From: an uncultured Flavobacteriales bacterium
GTDB lineage: Bacteria; Bacteroidota; Bacteroidia; Flavobacteriales_D; Sanyastnellaceae
DNA: 13,729 nt
Assembly (NCBI GenBank): GCA_937967465.1
Contig: CALBSW010000167.1
Location: forward strand, 1-13,729
Direction of reading: 5' to 3'
The translations under genes and the position numbers were made by a program. The notes under the pieces are model-generated. The model was not told where the DNA came from. It worked only from the letters and a program-made list of their open reading frames with translations, and ran no database searches. Positions 6,672 through 13,090 of the stretch are shown here, piece after piece. How positions within the stretch are numbered: position 1 is the stretch's first letter; the number at the start of each line of letters is the position of its first letter.

Positions 6672-6672
6672 G
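6665..6672 (+). promoter_or_regulatory. Bacteroidota -7 element for ilvE, overlapping a terminator T-tract
   Basis: TATTTTTG matches TAnnTTTG. Expected initiation a few bases downstream gives a leader of about 25 nt before the ATG at 6704. No good -33 TTG is present at 19-21 nt upstream, where the terminator stem lies. Confidence 0.55.
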
Positions 6673-6703
6673 CAAACCGTAGTGGCACCTCAATGAAAGG
6701 CCC

Positions 6704-7768
6704 ATGATGACGACGACCCTTTTCGATATCCGCCCTGTCAACCACTCCCGTCGAACGGACGTGGATTTGGCTAACCTGAAATTCGGCAGTGTGTTCTCCG
6801 ACCACCAATTCCGGATGGATTTCGAGAATGGTCAATGGAATACCGGCGTCATCGAGCCGTTTGGAAACATGTCCCTCAGCCCAGCGGCCATGTCCCTGCA
6901 CTACGGTCAGGCCATTTTCGAAGGGATGAAGGCATTTCGTCAGGAGGACGGAAGCGTCGCTCTGTTTCGCCCCCAAGCCAACATCACCCGACTGAACGTC
7001 AGTGCAGACCGCATGTGCATGCCGGCTGTGGATGAGGCGCTGTTCCTCGAGGCCCTCAGTGAATTGGTCCGATTGGACGCAGCGTGGGTTCCAGATGGGG
7101 ACGGAGCATCCCTCTACATCCGGCCATTCATGTTCTCCACGGAGGTCCATGTCGGCGTCAAGCCCAGTGATGAATACCGGTTCATGATCTTCACTTGCCC
7201 GGTGGGTCCGTACTACAAGGGCAGTGTCAAGGTGAAGGTCGAGACCGAGTACACCCGGGCAGCACCTGGTGGCACCGGTTTTGCCAAGGCTGCAGGAAAC
7301 TATGCTGCCGCGTTGAAGCCGACTGAGCTGGCCAAGGCCCAAGGGTATCAGCAGATTCTCTGGACGGACGCGGTAGAGCACAAATACATCGAAGAGAGCG
7401 GCACCATGAATGCGGTCTTTGTTCTCGACGGGAAATTGGTGTCCCCCGCCTTGGGCGACACCGTGCTGAATGGGGTGACCCGCAACAGTGTGTTGACCTT
7501 GGCCCGTCACTTCGGGATGGAAGTGGAAGAGCGCAGGCTTTCTGTGGCTGAATTGAAGGCGGGTGCTGAATCCGGTGCCTTGACAGAGGCCTTCGGGGTT
7601 GGCACTGCGGCCACCATGACGCCCATCGAGGCCATCGGATTTGCTGGCGGAGATGTGAGTCTGCCACCCATTGCATCATGGACCGTCATGCCCAAGTTGT
7701 CCAGGGCCTTGGACGACATCCGTCGCGGCCGTGCAGAAGATCCCTTCGGCTGGCGTTTCACCCTTTGA
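6704..7768 (+). CDS. ilvE: Branched-chain amino acid aminotransferase
   Basis: IlvE transfers the amino group between glutamate and the keto acids of Leu, Ile and Val, using PLP in the cytoplasm. The 354-residue length and motifs fit the larger BCAT type: LSPAAMSLHYGQAIFEGMKA (59-78), the arginine-containing YIRPFMFST (about 138-146), and GGTGFAKAAGNYAAAL (189-204), in which Lys195 should be the PLP-binding lysine. Further on, YIEESGTMNAVFV and GVTRNSVLTLARHFGMEV carry the phosphate-cup region. The start at 6704 is followed at once by another ATG (6707). An AAAGG a few bases before it is the closest thing to a Shine-Dalgarno sequence in the window. The next gene starts 5 nt after the stop, although it encodes an envelope protein with no obvious metabolic link. 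Confidence 0.95.
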   Translation: MMTTTLFDIRPVNHSRRTDVDLANLKFGSVFSDHQFRMDFENGQWNTGVIEPFGNMSLSPAAMSLHYGQAIFEGMKAFRQEDGSVALFRPQANITRLNVSADRMCMPAVDEALFLEALSELVRLDAAWVPDGDGASLYIRPFMFSTEVHVGVKPSDEYRFMIFTCPVGPYYKGSVKVKVETEYTRAAPGGTGFAKAAGNYAAALKPTELAKAQGYQQILWTDAVEHKYIEESGTMNAVFVLDGKLVSPALGDTVLNGVTRNSVLTLARHFGMEVEERRLSVAELKAGAESGALTEAFGVGTAATMTPIEAIGFAGGDVSLPPIASWTVMPKLSRALDDIRRGRAEDPFGWRFTL

Positions 7769-7773
7769 TCGAA

Positions 7774-9300
7774 ATGCAGAAGATCAGCTGGCTGACCTTC
7801 TGTTGGATCGGGCCGGCATTGGCCGGTCTGCTGATTGGCTCGTTGCCTCTTGCAGCCCAGCAAGCGGGCGTCGACCTCATGGGCAGTCCCATTCCGGGGA
7901 TCACGGCCCATGGTCACCACGCCATCGGGGTGAACCCGGTATTGTTGGCCACCGAACGGCCCTTTGTCGAGCAGGATGACCGCAGCAACCTGCCTGACTC
8001 TTTGTCCAGGAAGGAAAAGCGCCAATGGCGCCAGTCCAACCGCCTGCGCTTCTTCAGCGGAGTAGAAGGGGGAGTGGTCTTGCGCACGCCGGTGCTGGAC
8101 GGCACACCATTGGTCCAATGGGCTGGTGGAGAACGCACTTGGACATTGGCCGAGCGCAGGGAATTGGCCGAGCAAATGGGGCAGTCTCCCACTTCCGCCG
8201 ACGCTCAGCTGCGCTGGGCAGGGTGGTCCCGACATGGACGTCGGGGAGGATGGGCATGGACGGTGGAAGACCGGTATTCGGCATCGGCGTCCCCCAGCCC
8301 TGTGCTGGCGAGCTATGTGATGCTTGGGCCCGCTTCGAGCCTGTATGACCAGGTCCAATTGACCGATGGCACCATCGTGGATGTGGACGCATTGACCGAT
8401 GCGCAATTCGACATGGCAGAACTGGGCCTTCGGGCGGATGGCGATGTCTTGGCGCTCGAGTTGTTGGATGGCAGCCAGTTTGCAGTCCAGCACGTCCGAT
8501 CTTATGGTGTGGGGTTTGGCATCAAACTGTTGGATACAAAAGCACTGAAGGTCTCTTCTGGACTTGCCGCCCGCTACTACCGTGGCACCGGTTACTATGA
8601 GGTGGATGCAGAAAACCGCACGGCATTTGCCGCCTTCAACAAAGGATTCGGTGCAGAGCTTGTGGCGCCCAACGCCACATTGGGAAGTGCCCTGCGGCCA
8701 GCAGGATTTGGTGTGGCCATGGATGTCTCGGTCCGTGTCGATGTGGCAGAACTCTGGTTTGCCTCTCTGGCCGTTACGGAAGTGGGAAGCATGGATTGGC
8801 AAGGGGAGTCGTACAGCCTCAACAATCCCGTGGCCACGTTGGAAGACTGGGCGGCACAGCAAGGAGGGGCGTTGGACTTGCTCAACGATGGCTTGTCTCC
8901 TTCCTCCCTGTTTTTGGAGGCCACGCCTGAGCGTCGGGTGGTGAACTTGCCGACCCGTGTCCGACTCAATGGGGGCATGCGATTGGGAGGACGCGCTTTG
9001 GTCGGGGTGGAATTGTCGGCGCCCATCAATGACGCTTTGCTCCGACAGCCCACAGAAATTGGAGCAGGTGCACGACTTCCTCTGGGGCCCATGCTGGCCA
9101 TGGGCGGGGTTCGGTGGCGCGACGCTCAGGGTTGGACCACACCTGTGGGGCTTTTCTGGTGTCCGAAGAAGAGCCAGTCCCAATTTGGTCTGGCCACGGA
9201 CGACCTGTTTGGGTGGTTGTCACCAGAGCGTCGCTGGGGTTGGGGATGGAGTTACACCCGAACCTTGATTCCGGCACGGGGTTTGGAAGGGAGGAAGTGA
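7774..9300 (+). CDS. Predicted outer-membrane beta-barrel protein (DUF5723-like)
   Basis: A signal peptide ending near LPLAAQQAG (cleavage about residue 28) is followed by GVNPVLLATERP, which resembles the N-terminal NPA-type motif of Bacteroidota barrels. Most of the 508 residues alternate in a way expected of transmembrane beta strands, for example VGFGIKLLDTKALKVSSGLA, and aromatic-glycine pairs such as RYYRGTGYYEVD. The overall layout resembles DUF5723-type outer-membrane proteins, but I assign the family only tentatively. No enzyme motif is seen. The start at 7774 is preferred over the upstream in-frame ATG at 7678, because it opens a clean signal peptide and avoids a long overlap with ilvE. 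It lies 5 nt after ilvE and 20 nt before msrA. It could be a channel, a transporter or a structural protein. Confidence 0.8.
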   Translation: MQKISWLTFCWIGPALAGLLIGSLPLAAQQAGVDLMGSPIPGITAHGHHAIGVNPVLLATERPFVEQDDRSNLPDSLSRKEKRQWRQSNRLRFFSGVEGGVVLRTPVLDGTPLVQWAGGERTWTLAERRELAEQMGQSPTSADAQLRWAGWSRHGRRGGWAWTVEDRYSASASPSPVLASYVMLGPASSLYDQVQLTDGTIVDVDALTDAQFDMAELGLRADGDVLALELLDGSQFAVQHVRSYGVGFGIKLLDTKALKVSSGLAARYYRGTGYYEVDAENRTAFAAFNKGFGAELVAPNATLGSALRPAGFGVAMDVSVRVDVAELWFASLAVTEVGSMDWQGESYSLNNPVATLEDWAAQQGGALDLLNDGLSPSSLFLEATPERRVVNLPTRVRLNGGMRLGGRALVGVELSAPINDALLRQPTEIGAGARLPLGPMLAMGGVRWRDAQGWTTPVGLFWCPKKSQSQFGLATDDLFGWLSPERRWGWGWSYTRTLIPARGLEGRK

Positions 9301-9320
9301 ACCTTTCAATCCCCAATACA

Positions 9321-10013
9321 ATGAAACACACACGATCTTTTTCATTGACCCTTCTCGCACTCTTTGGGGCCTCCGCCGGGATGGCCTGGAGTTGCGACTC
9401 ATCCTCTTCTGTTTCACCCTCGAATTCTCCGACCATGACCGATACCACTTCATCCCTCGTTTCTCCTCCAGCGGGCCGCGAATTTGCTGTGCTCGCTGGT
9501 GGTTGTTTCTGGTGCACCGAAGCGATTTACGCAGAGATGCAGGGTGTGGACCACGTCGAAAGCGGTTACACAGGTGGTCAAATCAAAAACCCCGGCTACC
9601 GTGAAATCTGCACAGGACGGACCGGCCATGCTGAAGCGGTGCGCATCACGTTCGATCCGACTGTGGTGAGTTTTGGTGAGTTGCTCGAGGTGTTCTGGAG
9701 AACCCACGATCCGACCACGCTCAACCGACAAGGGGCGGATGTGGGAACCCAGTATCGCTCGGCCATCTTCCCGCAATCGGAGGAGCAAGAGCGTGTCGCC
9801 CGAGCCTCGATGGCGGCTGCGGAGGAGGCCCAGCTGTGGGACGACCCCATCGTGACATCGATTGAGCAGGCGGCGCCATTTTACGTGGCGGAGGATTACC
9901 ACCAGGATTACTTCGCCAACAATCCGGACCAAGGCTACTGCGTGGCCGTGGTCGGTCCCAAGGTCAAGAAGTTCAAGGCCTTGTTTGCAGACAAACTCAA
10001 GTCGGCCCACTGA
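9321..10013 (+). CDS. msrA: Peptide-methionine (S)-S-oxide reductase, exported form
   Basis: MsrA reduces methionine-S-sulfoxide in oxidised proteins. The catalytic motif GCFWCTEA sits at 61-68, with Cys62 as the nucleophile and Glu67 conserved. SGYTGG, GRTGHAEAV and the C-terminal QGYCVAVVGPKVKKF segment are also family-typical; Cys207 is the likely resolving cysteine. In front of the enzyme domain are about 52 extra residues: a basic start, a hydrophobic stretch (about 8-22), then AWSCDSSSS and a Ser/Thr/Pro-rich linker. Cys25 with Ala-Trp-Ser before it is an imperfect lipobox, so the protein is exported and possibly a lipoprotein. That places it in the periplasm or on a membrane. The start at 9321 is the ATG that gives this leader; an upstream in-frame ATG at 9114 would lie inside the barrel gene. 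No msrB is in the window. Confidence 0.94.
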   Translation: MKHTRSFSLTLLALFGASAGMAWSCDSSSSVSPSNSPTMTDTTSSLVSPPAGREFAVLAGGCFWCTEAIYAEMQGVDHVESGYTGGQIKNPGYREICTGRTGHAEAVRITFDPTVVSFGELLEVFWRTHDPTTLNRQGADVGTQYRSAIFPQSEEQERVARASMAAAEEAQLWDDPIVTSIEQAAPFYVAEDYHQDYFANNPDQGYCVAVVGPKVKKFKALFADKLKSAH

Positions 10014-10020
10014 GCCGACA

Positions 10021-10032
10021 GTGTCAAGACAC
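10021..10032. other. Small inverted repeat after msrA
   Basis: GTGTC-AA-GACAC is a perfect 5-bp inverted repeat 8 nt after the msrA stop, just before a longer hairpin. No T-run follows. It may be part of a 3'-end structure. Confidence 0.3.
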
Positions 10033-10037
10033 GTTAA

Positions 10038-10069
10038 ATGCCCTCCTCCGATTAATCGGGGGAGGGCAT
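10038..10069 (+). terminator. Strong hairpin between msrA and the lipoprotein gene, no U-tract
   Basis: Two 16-nt arms (10038-10053 and 10054-10069) are complementary except for one T-G pair, with ATTAAT at the tip. The stem includes CCCTCC/GGAGGG. What follows is GGCCCGTTCTC rather than a T-run. It may act as a terminator without a U-tract or as an mRNA 3'-end stabiliser. Confidence 0.6.
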
Positions 10070-10099
10070 GGCCCGTTCTCAGGGCACAATTCAATCAAA

Positions 10100-10903
10100 A
10101 TGAAGACAACATCCCTTCTTTTCATCGCCATTTGCGGCACGGTCATATTTGCATCGTGCTCACGTGAGCGGAATGTCCCCTCCAATGAAGCCCTTTCTCA
10201 GGTAGAGGAAGTCTTCAGATCCGTCGATGGTGGCGTTGAGGAATTGGCGGATGACATCGCGTTTCGCTCGGATTCGGACAATGTGTTTCTCCCTGCTTGT
10301 GTCACGATCACGGACAGCGGGACGGAAGTTTATCCTCGGACGATCACACTGGATTTCGGCAATGGGTGCACCGATGCGCTCGGTCGAACGCGCACGGGGA
10401 TGATGCATGTGTCCATTTCGCAGCCCTGGACAGAGGTGGGCAGCACCCGGGAGGTGACGTTCGAAAACTTCACGGTGACCCGGCCGATGCAGGATGTGGC
10501 GATCGGAGTGGAAGGCCTGCGCGAATTGGTCCGATTGGAGCCAGGACTGGAAGGCGAGTCGCGTTGGGAGCGGACAATGAGTACGGTGTTGACCCACCCT
10601 GAATTCACTGTGAATCGGGAATTCACGGGCATCCGTCGGTGGATTCAAGGAGAGGGAGATCCCAATGCAGGCCAAGTTTTTGGTTTGACGGGGGAGGGGA
10701 CCCAGACACGCAATGGCACGACCCGAACCCGAACGATTTTGGAAGAATTGGTTTACGATGTCACCTGCGGGGAGACGGTGTCGGGGTCGGTCGAAATTGT
10801 CCGTCCCATTCTCAGCAATGGTGTGGTGGACTTTGGCGACGGTGAATGCGATGGGTCGGCAACGTTGACCATCGGCAATGCCACGCAAACGATTGATCTC
10901 TGA
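10100..10903 (+). CDS. Lipoprotein of an unnamed Bacteroidota family
   Basis: A lipoprotein signal peptide is clear: basic start, hydrophobic LLFIAICGTVIF, then the lipobox FASC with Cys20. The mature protein is about 248 residues, rich in predicted beta strands, and has four further cysteines (67, 90, 223, 250). RTITLDFGNGC (80-90) and VVDFGDGEC (242-250) are similar segments at the two ends of the domain. This arrangement (CVTIT... RTITLDFGNGCTD..GRTRTG ... GDGECDGSATLTI) resembles uncharacterised lipoproteins I recall from Flavobacteriales and Cytophagales, but I know no function or name. It is expected on the periplasmic or outer face of a membrane. The gene stands between two hairpin regions, so it is probably transcribed alone. 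No TAnnTTTG element is visible directly upstream. Confidence 0.85.
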   Translation: MKTTSLLFIAICGTVIFASCSRERNVPSNEALSQVEEVFRSVDGGVEELADDIAFRSDSDNVFLPACVTITDSGTEVYPRTITLDFGNGCTDALGRTRTGMMHVSISQPWTEVGSTREVTFENFTVTRPMQDVAIGVEGLRELVRLEPGLEGESRWERTMSTVLTHPEFTVNREFTGIRRWIQGEGDPNAGQVFGLTGEGTQTRNGTTRTRTILEELVYDVTCGETVSGSVEIVRPILSNGVVDFGDGECDGSATLTIGNATQTIDL

Positions 10904-10922
10904 ACGATTGTTTCGCAGAAGG

Positions 10923-10940
10923 TCACACGTTGGCGTGTGA
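10923..10940. other. 7-bp inverted repeat after the lipoprotein gene
   Basis: TCACACG (10923-10929) and CGTGTGA (10934-10940) form a perfect 7-bp stem with a TTGG loop. It lies 19 nt after the stop and just upstream of a second hairpin. It could be a 3'-end structure or a binding site. Confidence 0.4.
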
Positions 10941-10946
10941 AATGTG

Positions 10947-10976
10947 AAGGGAGGTGAAGCGCCTCCCTTTGCTTTT
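10947..10976 (+). terminator. Rho-independent terminator after the lipoprotein gene
   Basis: AAGGGAGGTG (10947-10956) pairs with CGCCTCCCTT (10960-10969), with one T-G pair, around an AAG loop. TTTGCTTTT follows. The stem is almost the same as that of the rpsA terminator. Confidence 0.8.
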
Positions 10977-11004
10977 GGAGACTAAATGCATGTATGTACA
11001 TTTG
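10974..11004 (+). promoter_or_regulatory. Bacteroidota promoter for the nitroreductase gene, apparently leaderless
   Basis: TTTG (10974-10977), a 19-nt spacer and TACATTTG (10997-11004) match the consensus -33/-7 pair exactly. The ATG at 11009 is only 4 nt beyond the -7 box, so the transcript should start at or beside the start codon. The in-frame ATG at 10994 lies upstream of the expected transcript start and is therefore unlikely to be used. Confidence 0.8.
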
Positions 11005-11008
11005 TTGT

Positions 11009-11587
11009 ATGAACATTGAAATAGAGACCGGCGTCTTGAACGCCATTGAACAGCGCTGGAGCCCGTATGCATTTGATGGAAGTGCGGTGTCTGATCAGGA
11101 GATGGAGGTGCTGGTGGATGCGGCACGGCGCGCTCCGAGTGCATTCAACAATCAGAGTGCGCGCTTTTTGACGGCCCATCGGGGCACTCCTGAATTCAAG
11201 GTCATTCAGGAGACCATGATCGAGTGGAACCAAATGTGGACGGCCGATGCCGGGGTGTTGGTCGTGGCCCTTGGCCGGGACCGCTTTGCTTACAATGACA
11301 CACCGAACCCGTTGGCCCAGCTTGAAGTGGGCTTTGCGTCGCAGAACCTCATGACCCAAGCGACGGCGATGGGGTTGCACGTGCATCCATTGAGCGGCTT
11401 TGATGCGGATGCACTGGCGGCGAAAGCTGAAGTGCCCGGATATACGCCTTACTTCATCATGGCCATTGGCCGCAAGCGTGTGGTAGGCGATGACGATTTG
11501 ATCGCCAAAGACCAAGGCCGCACTTGGTCACGGTTGCCCATTGAAGTGGTGGCCCAACCCTTTGGAAACGAACTGATCGAAGCTTGA
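11009..11587 (+). CDS. Nitroreductase family protein
   Basis: These FMN-dependent, usually dimeric cytoplasmic enzymes use NAD(P)H to reduce quinones, nitro compounds or related substrates. The 192-residue protein has the FMN-phosphate arginine region (IEQRWSPYAFDG, about 13-24), the AARRAPSAFNNQSARFL segment (about 38-54) and the C-terminal half pattern ASQNLMTQATAMGLHVHPLSGFD (about 110-132) with PYFIMAIGRK. The usual RRSIR-type N-terminal motif is RWSPYAF here, a variant seen in some subfamilies. Physiological substrate cannot be inferred. The start at 11009 is chosen from the promoter position. The pirin gene follows with no terminator between, so the two are probably co-transcribed. Confidence 0.9.
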   Translation: MNIEIETGVLNAIEQRWSPYAFDGSAVSDQEMEVLVDAARRAPSAFNNQSARFLTAHRGTPEFKVIQETMIEWNQMWTADAGVLVVALGRDRFAYNDTPNPLAQLEVGFASQNLMTQATAMGLHVHPLSGFDADALAAKAEVPGYTPYFIMAIGRKRVVGDDDLIAKDQGRTWSRLPIEVVAQPFGNELIEA

Positions 11588-11680
11588 TTTGTCATTCTGA
11601 TGATGTCGCCTTCGATTCCCCTTCTTGGTCAAGCCGCTGGTTTGGCACTTCTTTTTCTCACGTCCCCAACCCCTTCTCCC

Positions 11681-12415
11681 ATGAGCGTCTCCACTGATGT
11701 CCAAGCCCAATACGTCTTTCACCCAGCTGCTGACCGCGGCCACGCCGACCACGGGTGGCTCGACACCCACCACAGCTTCAGTTTCGCCGGATGGCATGAC
11801 CCGAAGAAGATGCATTTTGGCGCACTTCGGGTCTTGAACGACGACGATGTGGCTGGTGGAGGCGGGTTTGGGACGCACCCCCATGACAACATGGAGATCG
11901 TCACCATTCCCACGTCGGGTGCGTTGGAGCACAAGGACAGCATGGGAAACAGCTCCGTCATCCGCACAGGAGATGTGCAGGCCATGACCGCTGGTACTGG
12001 CATCCGGCACAGTGAATTCAACCACAGTGCGGAGGAGGCTGTCCGGTTCTTCCAAGTGTGGATCTATCCCAACCAACGGGACCTGACCCCGCGGTACGAC
12101 CAGAAGCGCTATGATGTTGGCGCCCCCGACGACGGATTCACCACCTTGGTGACACCGGACGGAAGTTCAGGGGTTCGCATCCATCAGAACGCCTGGTTCA
12201 ACCTCGGCAATTTCAGCGCGGGCCATGAGGCGGAGTATGCCTTGCACGGACAAGGACAAGGCGTCTACGTGATGGTTGTGGAAGGGGAAGCGGAGATCCT
12301 CGGACAGACCTTGGGCCGGCGAGATGCCATCGGCGTCTGGGACACGGGCTCCTTGAACATTCGCGCCACGCAGTCTTGTGAGCTGTTGCTGATCGAGGTC
12401 CCCATGCGTTGGTGA
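11681..12415 (+). CDS. Pirin family protein (YhhW-type bicupin)
   Basis: Pirins are cupin-fold iron proteins; YhhW-type members can oxidise quercetin in vitro, but the bacterial role is uncertain. The N-terminal cupin shows RGHADHGWLDTHHSFSFAGW (19-38), then FGTHPHDNMEIVT with His66 and His68, and GIRHSEFN with His110 and Glu112: the complete four-ligand metal site. FFQVWIYPN and TPRYDQKR follow in the expected order. With the start at 11681 the product is 244 residues, near the usual length. The frame is also open from an ATG at 11600, only 12 nt after the nitroreductase stop. That would add 27 residues with a hydrophobic stretch (AAGLALLFL), possibly a signal-like leader. I prefer 11681 because known homologues begin shortly before the first cupin motif, but the choice is not certain. 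Confidence 0.9.
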   Translation: MSVSTDVQAQYVFHPAADRGHADHGWLDTHHSFSFAGWHDPKKMHFGALRVLNDDDVAGGGGFGTHPHDNMEIVTIPTSGALEHKDSMGNSSVIRTGDVQAMTAGTGIRHSEFNHSAEEAVRFFQVWIYPNQRDLTPRYDQKRYDVGAPDDGFTTLVTPDGSSGVRIHQNAWFNLGNFSAGHEAEYALHGQGQGVYVMVVEGEAEILGQTLGRRDAIGVWDTGSLNIRATQSCELLLIEVPMRW

Positions 12416-12416
12416 T

Positions 12417-12437
12417 GGCGCTGTTTGCAAGTGCGCC
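12417..12437 (+). terminator. Weak hairpin after the pirin gene
   Basis: GGCGC (12417-12421) can pair with GCGCC (12433-12437) across an 11-nt loop, followed by TTCTACTTT. It starts 2 nt after the pirin stop. The rest of the 84-nt gap to the next gene has no good promoter: TACTTTGG at 12441-12448 resembles a -7 box with one mismatch but lacks a well-spaced -33. Confidence 0.3.
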
Positions 12438-12499
12438 TTCTACTTTGGGAATGAAGGGCATGGATCCGTTGGCCCCACCTAATTTCGACGCCAAGTCGC

Positions 12500-13090
12500 A
12501 TGCTGAAGAAATGGTGGAACCGATGGGGCAGGGCAACCCTGCGCCGTGAACCTGCGGCCATCCGCACCCGAGAAGGGCGGGGGTTGTCGGACTCACGTCA
12601 CCTCGTTTTTCTCGTGCCGGCGACCAAAAGCCACCATCGGGCCCAGCTGAGGGAACTGGTGGCGCATTTGTCCGAAAGGCAGGGCATGCCGGATTGGACC
12701 TGCGTTGTGGACACCGGATGGACCCGGAAGTCCCATGCCAAGTCGCGTGCTCAGCGCATCAAAAAGATGGAGGGCGCGGTAGACCTTCCACCAGATTTCC
12801 CCCAAGACCCACGAATTCACCTGTTCTGGCGGGATGATGTGTCTCAACAGGGTCTCCCAAAGCACTTGCCTGCACCGCTGAAGGAAGGGGATACGCTCAT
12901 CTACCTCCACCGTGGTGGGGACGCCCTCGTGATGGAGGCTTTGTTGAAGCGTTCTACCTTGCCATTCAAGGTGGGCCCGACACAGCAGGAGCCCGAATTG
13001 GACTTCATGCTCACTTGGCCAGAGGGTGGCGACATGTCATCCTTCGTCCAATTGACGTTGCATTATTTGAATACCCTCGACTTGAAATGA
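12500..13090 (+). CDS. Conserved Bacteroidota protein upstream of dapA (DUF6913-like)
   Basis: The 196-residue soluble protein has no signal peptide or membrane segment. A strongly basic N-terminus (MLKKWWNRWGRATLRR) leads into an alternating alpha/beta pattern: HLVFLVPATK, WTCVVDTGW, RIHLFWRDD, DTLIYLH, and a C-terminal LDFMLTWPEGGDMSSFVQLT-LHYL segment. Size, basic start, final pattern and position directly before dapA match a family I recall as DUF6913 in Flavobacteriia. I cannot confirm this without a profile search. No catalytic motif is recognised. Its last 4 nt overlap the dapA start (ATGA), so the two are translated together and a functional link with DapA or its pathway is plausible. 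Confidence 0.75.
   Translation: MLKKWWNRWGRATLRREPAAIRTREGRGLSDSRHLVFLVPATKSHHRAQLRELVAHLSERQGMPDWTCVVDTGWTRKSHAKSRAQRIKKMEGAVDLPPDFPQDPRIHLFWRDDVSQQGLPKHLPAPLKEGDTLIYLHRGGDALVMEALLKRSTLPFKVGPTQQEPELDFMLTWPEGGDMSSFVQLTLHYLNTLDLK

Noticed and set aside
7507..9183. 558-residue open frame on the minus strand opposite the ilvE end and the barrel gene
   Set aside because: The product has no domain pattern, is rich in Gln/Arg/Pro/His as expected of an antisense shadow in GC-rich DNA, and runs across two well-supported genes.
11600..11680. Secretion signal on the pirin protein from the ATG at 11600
   Set aside because: The extra residues are hydrophobic but lack a basic n-region, and pirins of this type normally start near 11681. 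Kept as an alternative start only.
12451..12549. Small open frame (32 codons) overlapping the start of the DUF6913-like gene
   Set aside because: No promoter, no recognisable product, and it overlaps a better-supported gene. Chance is the simplest explanation.
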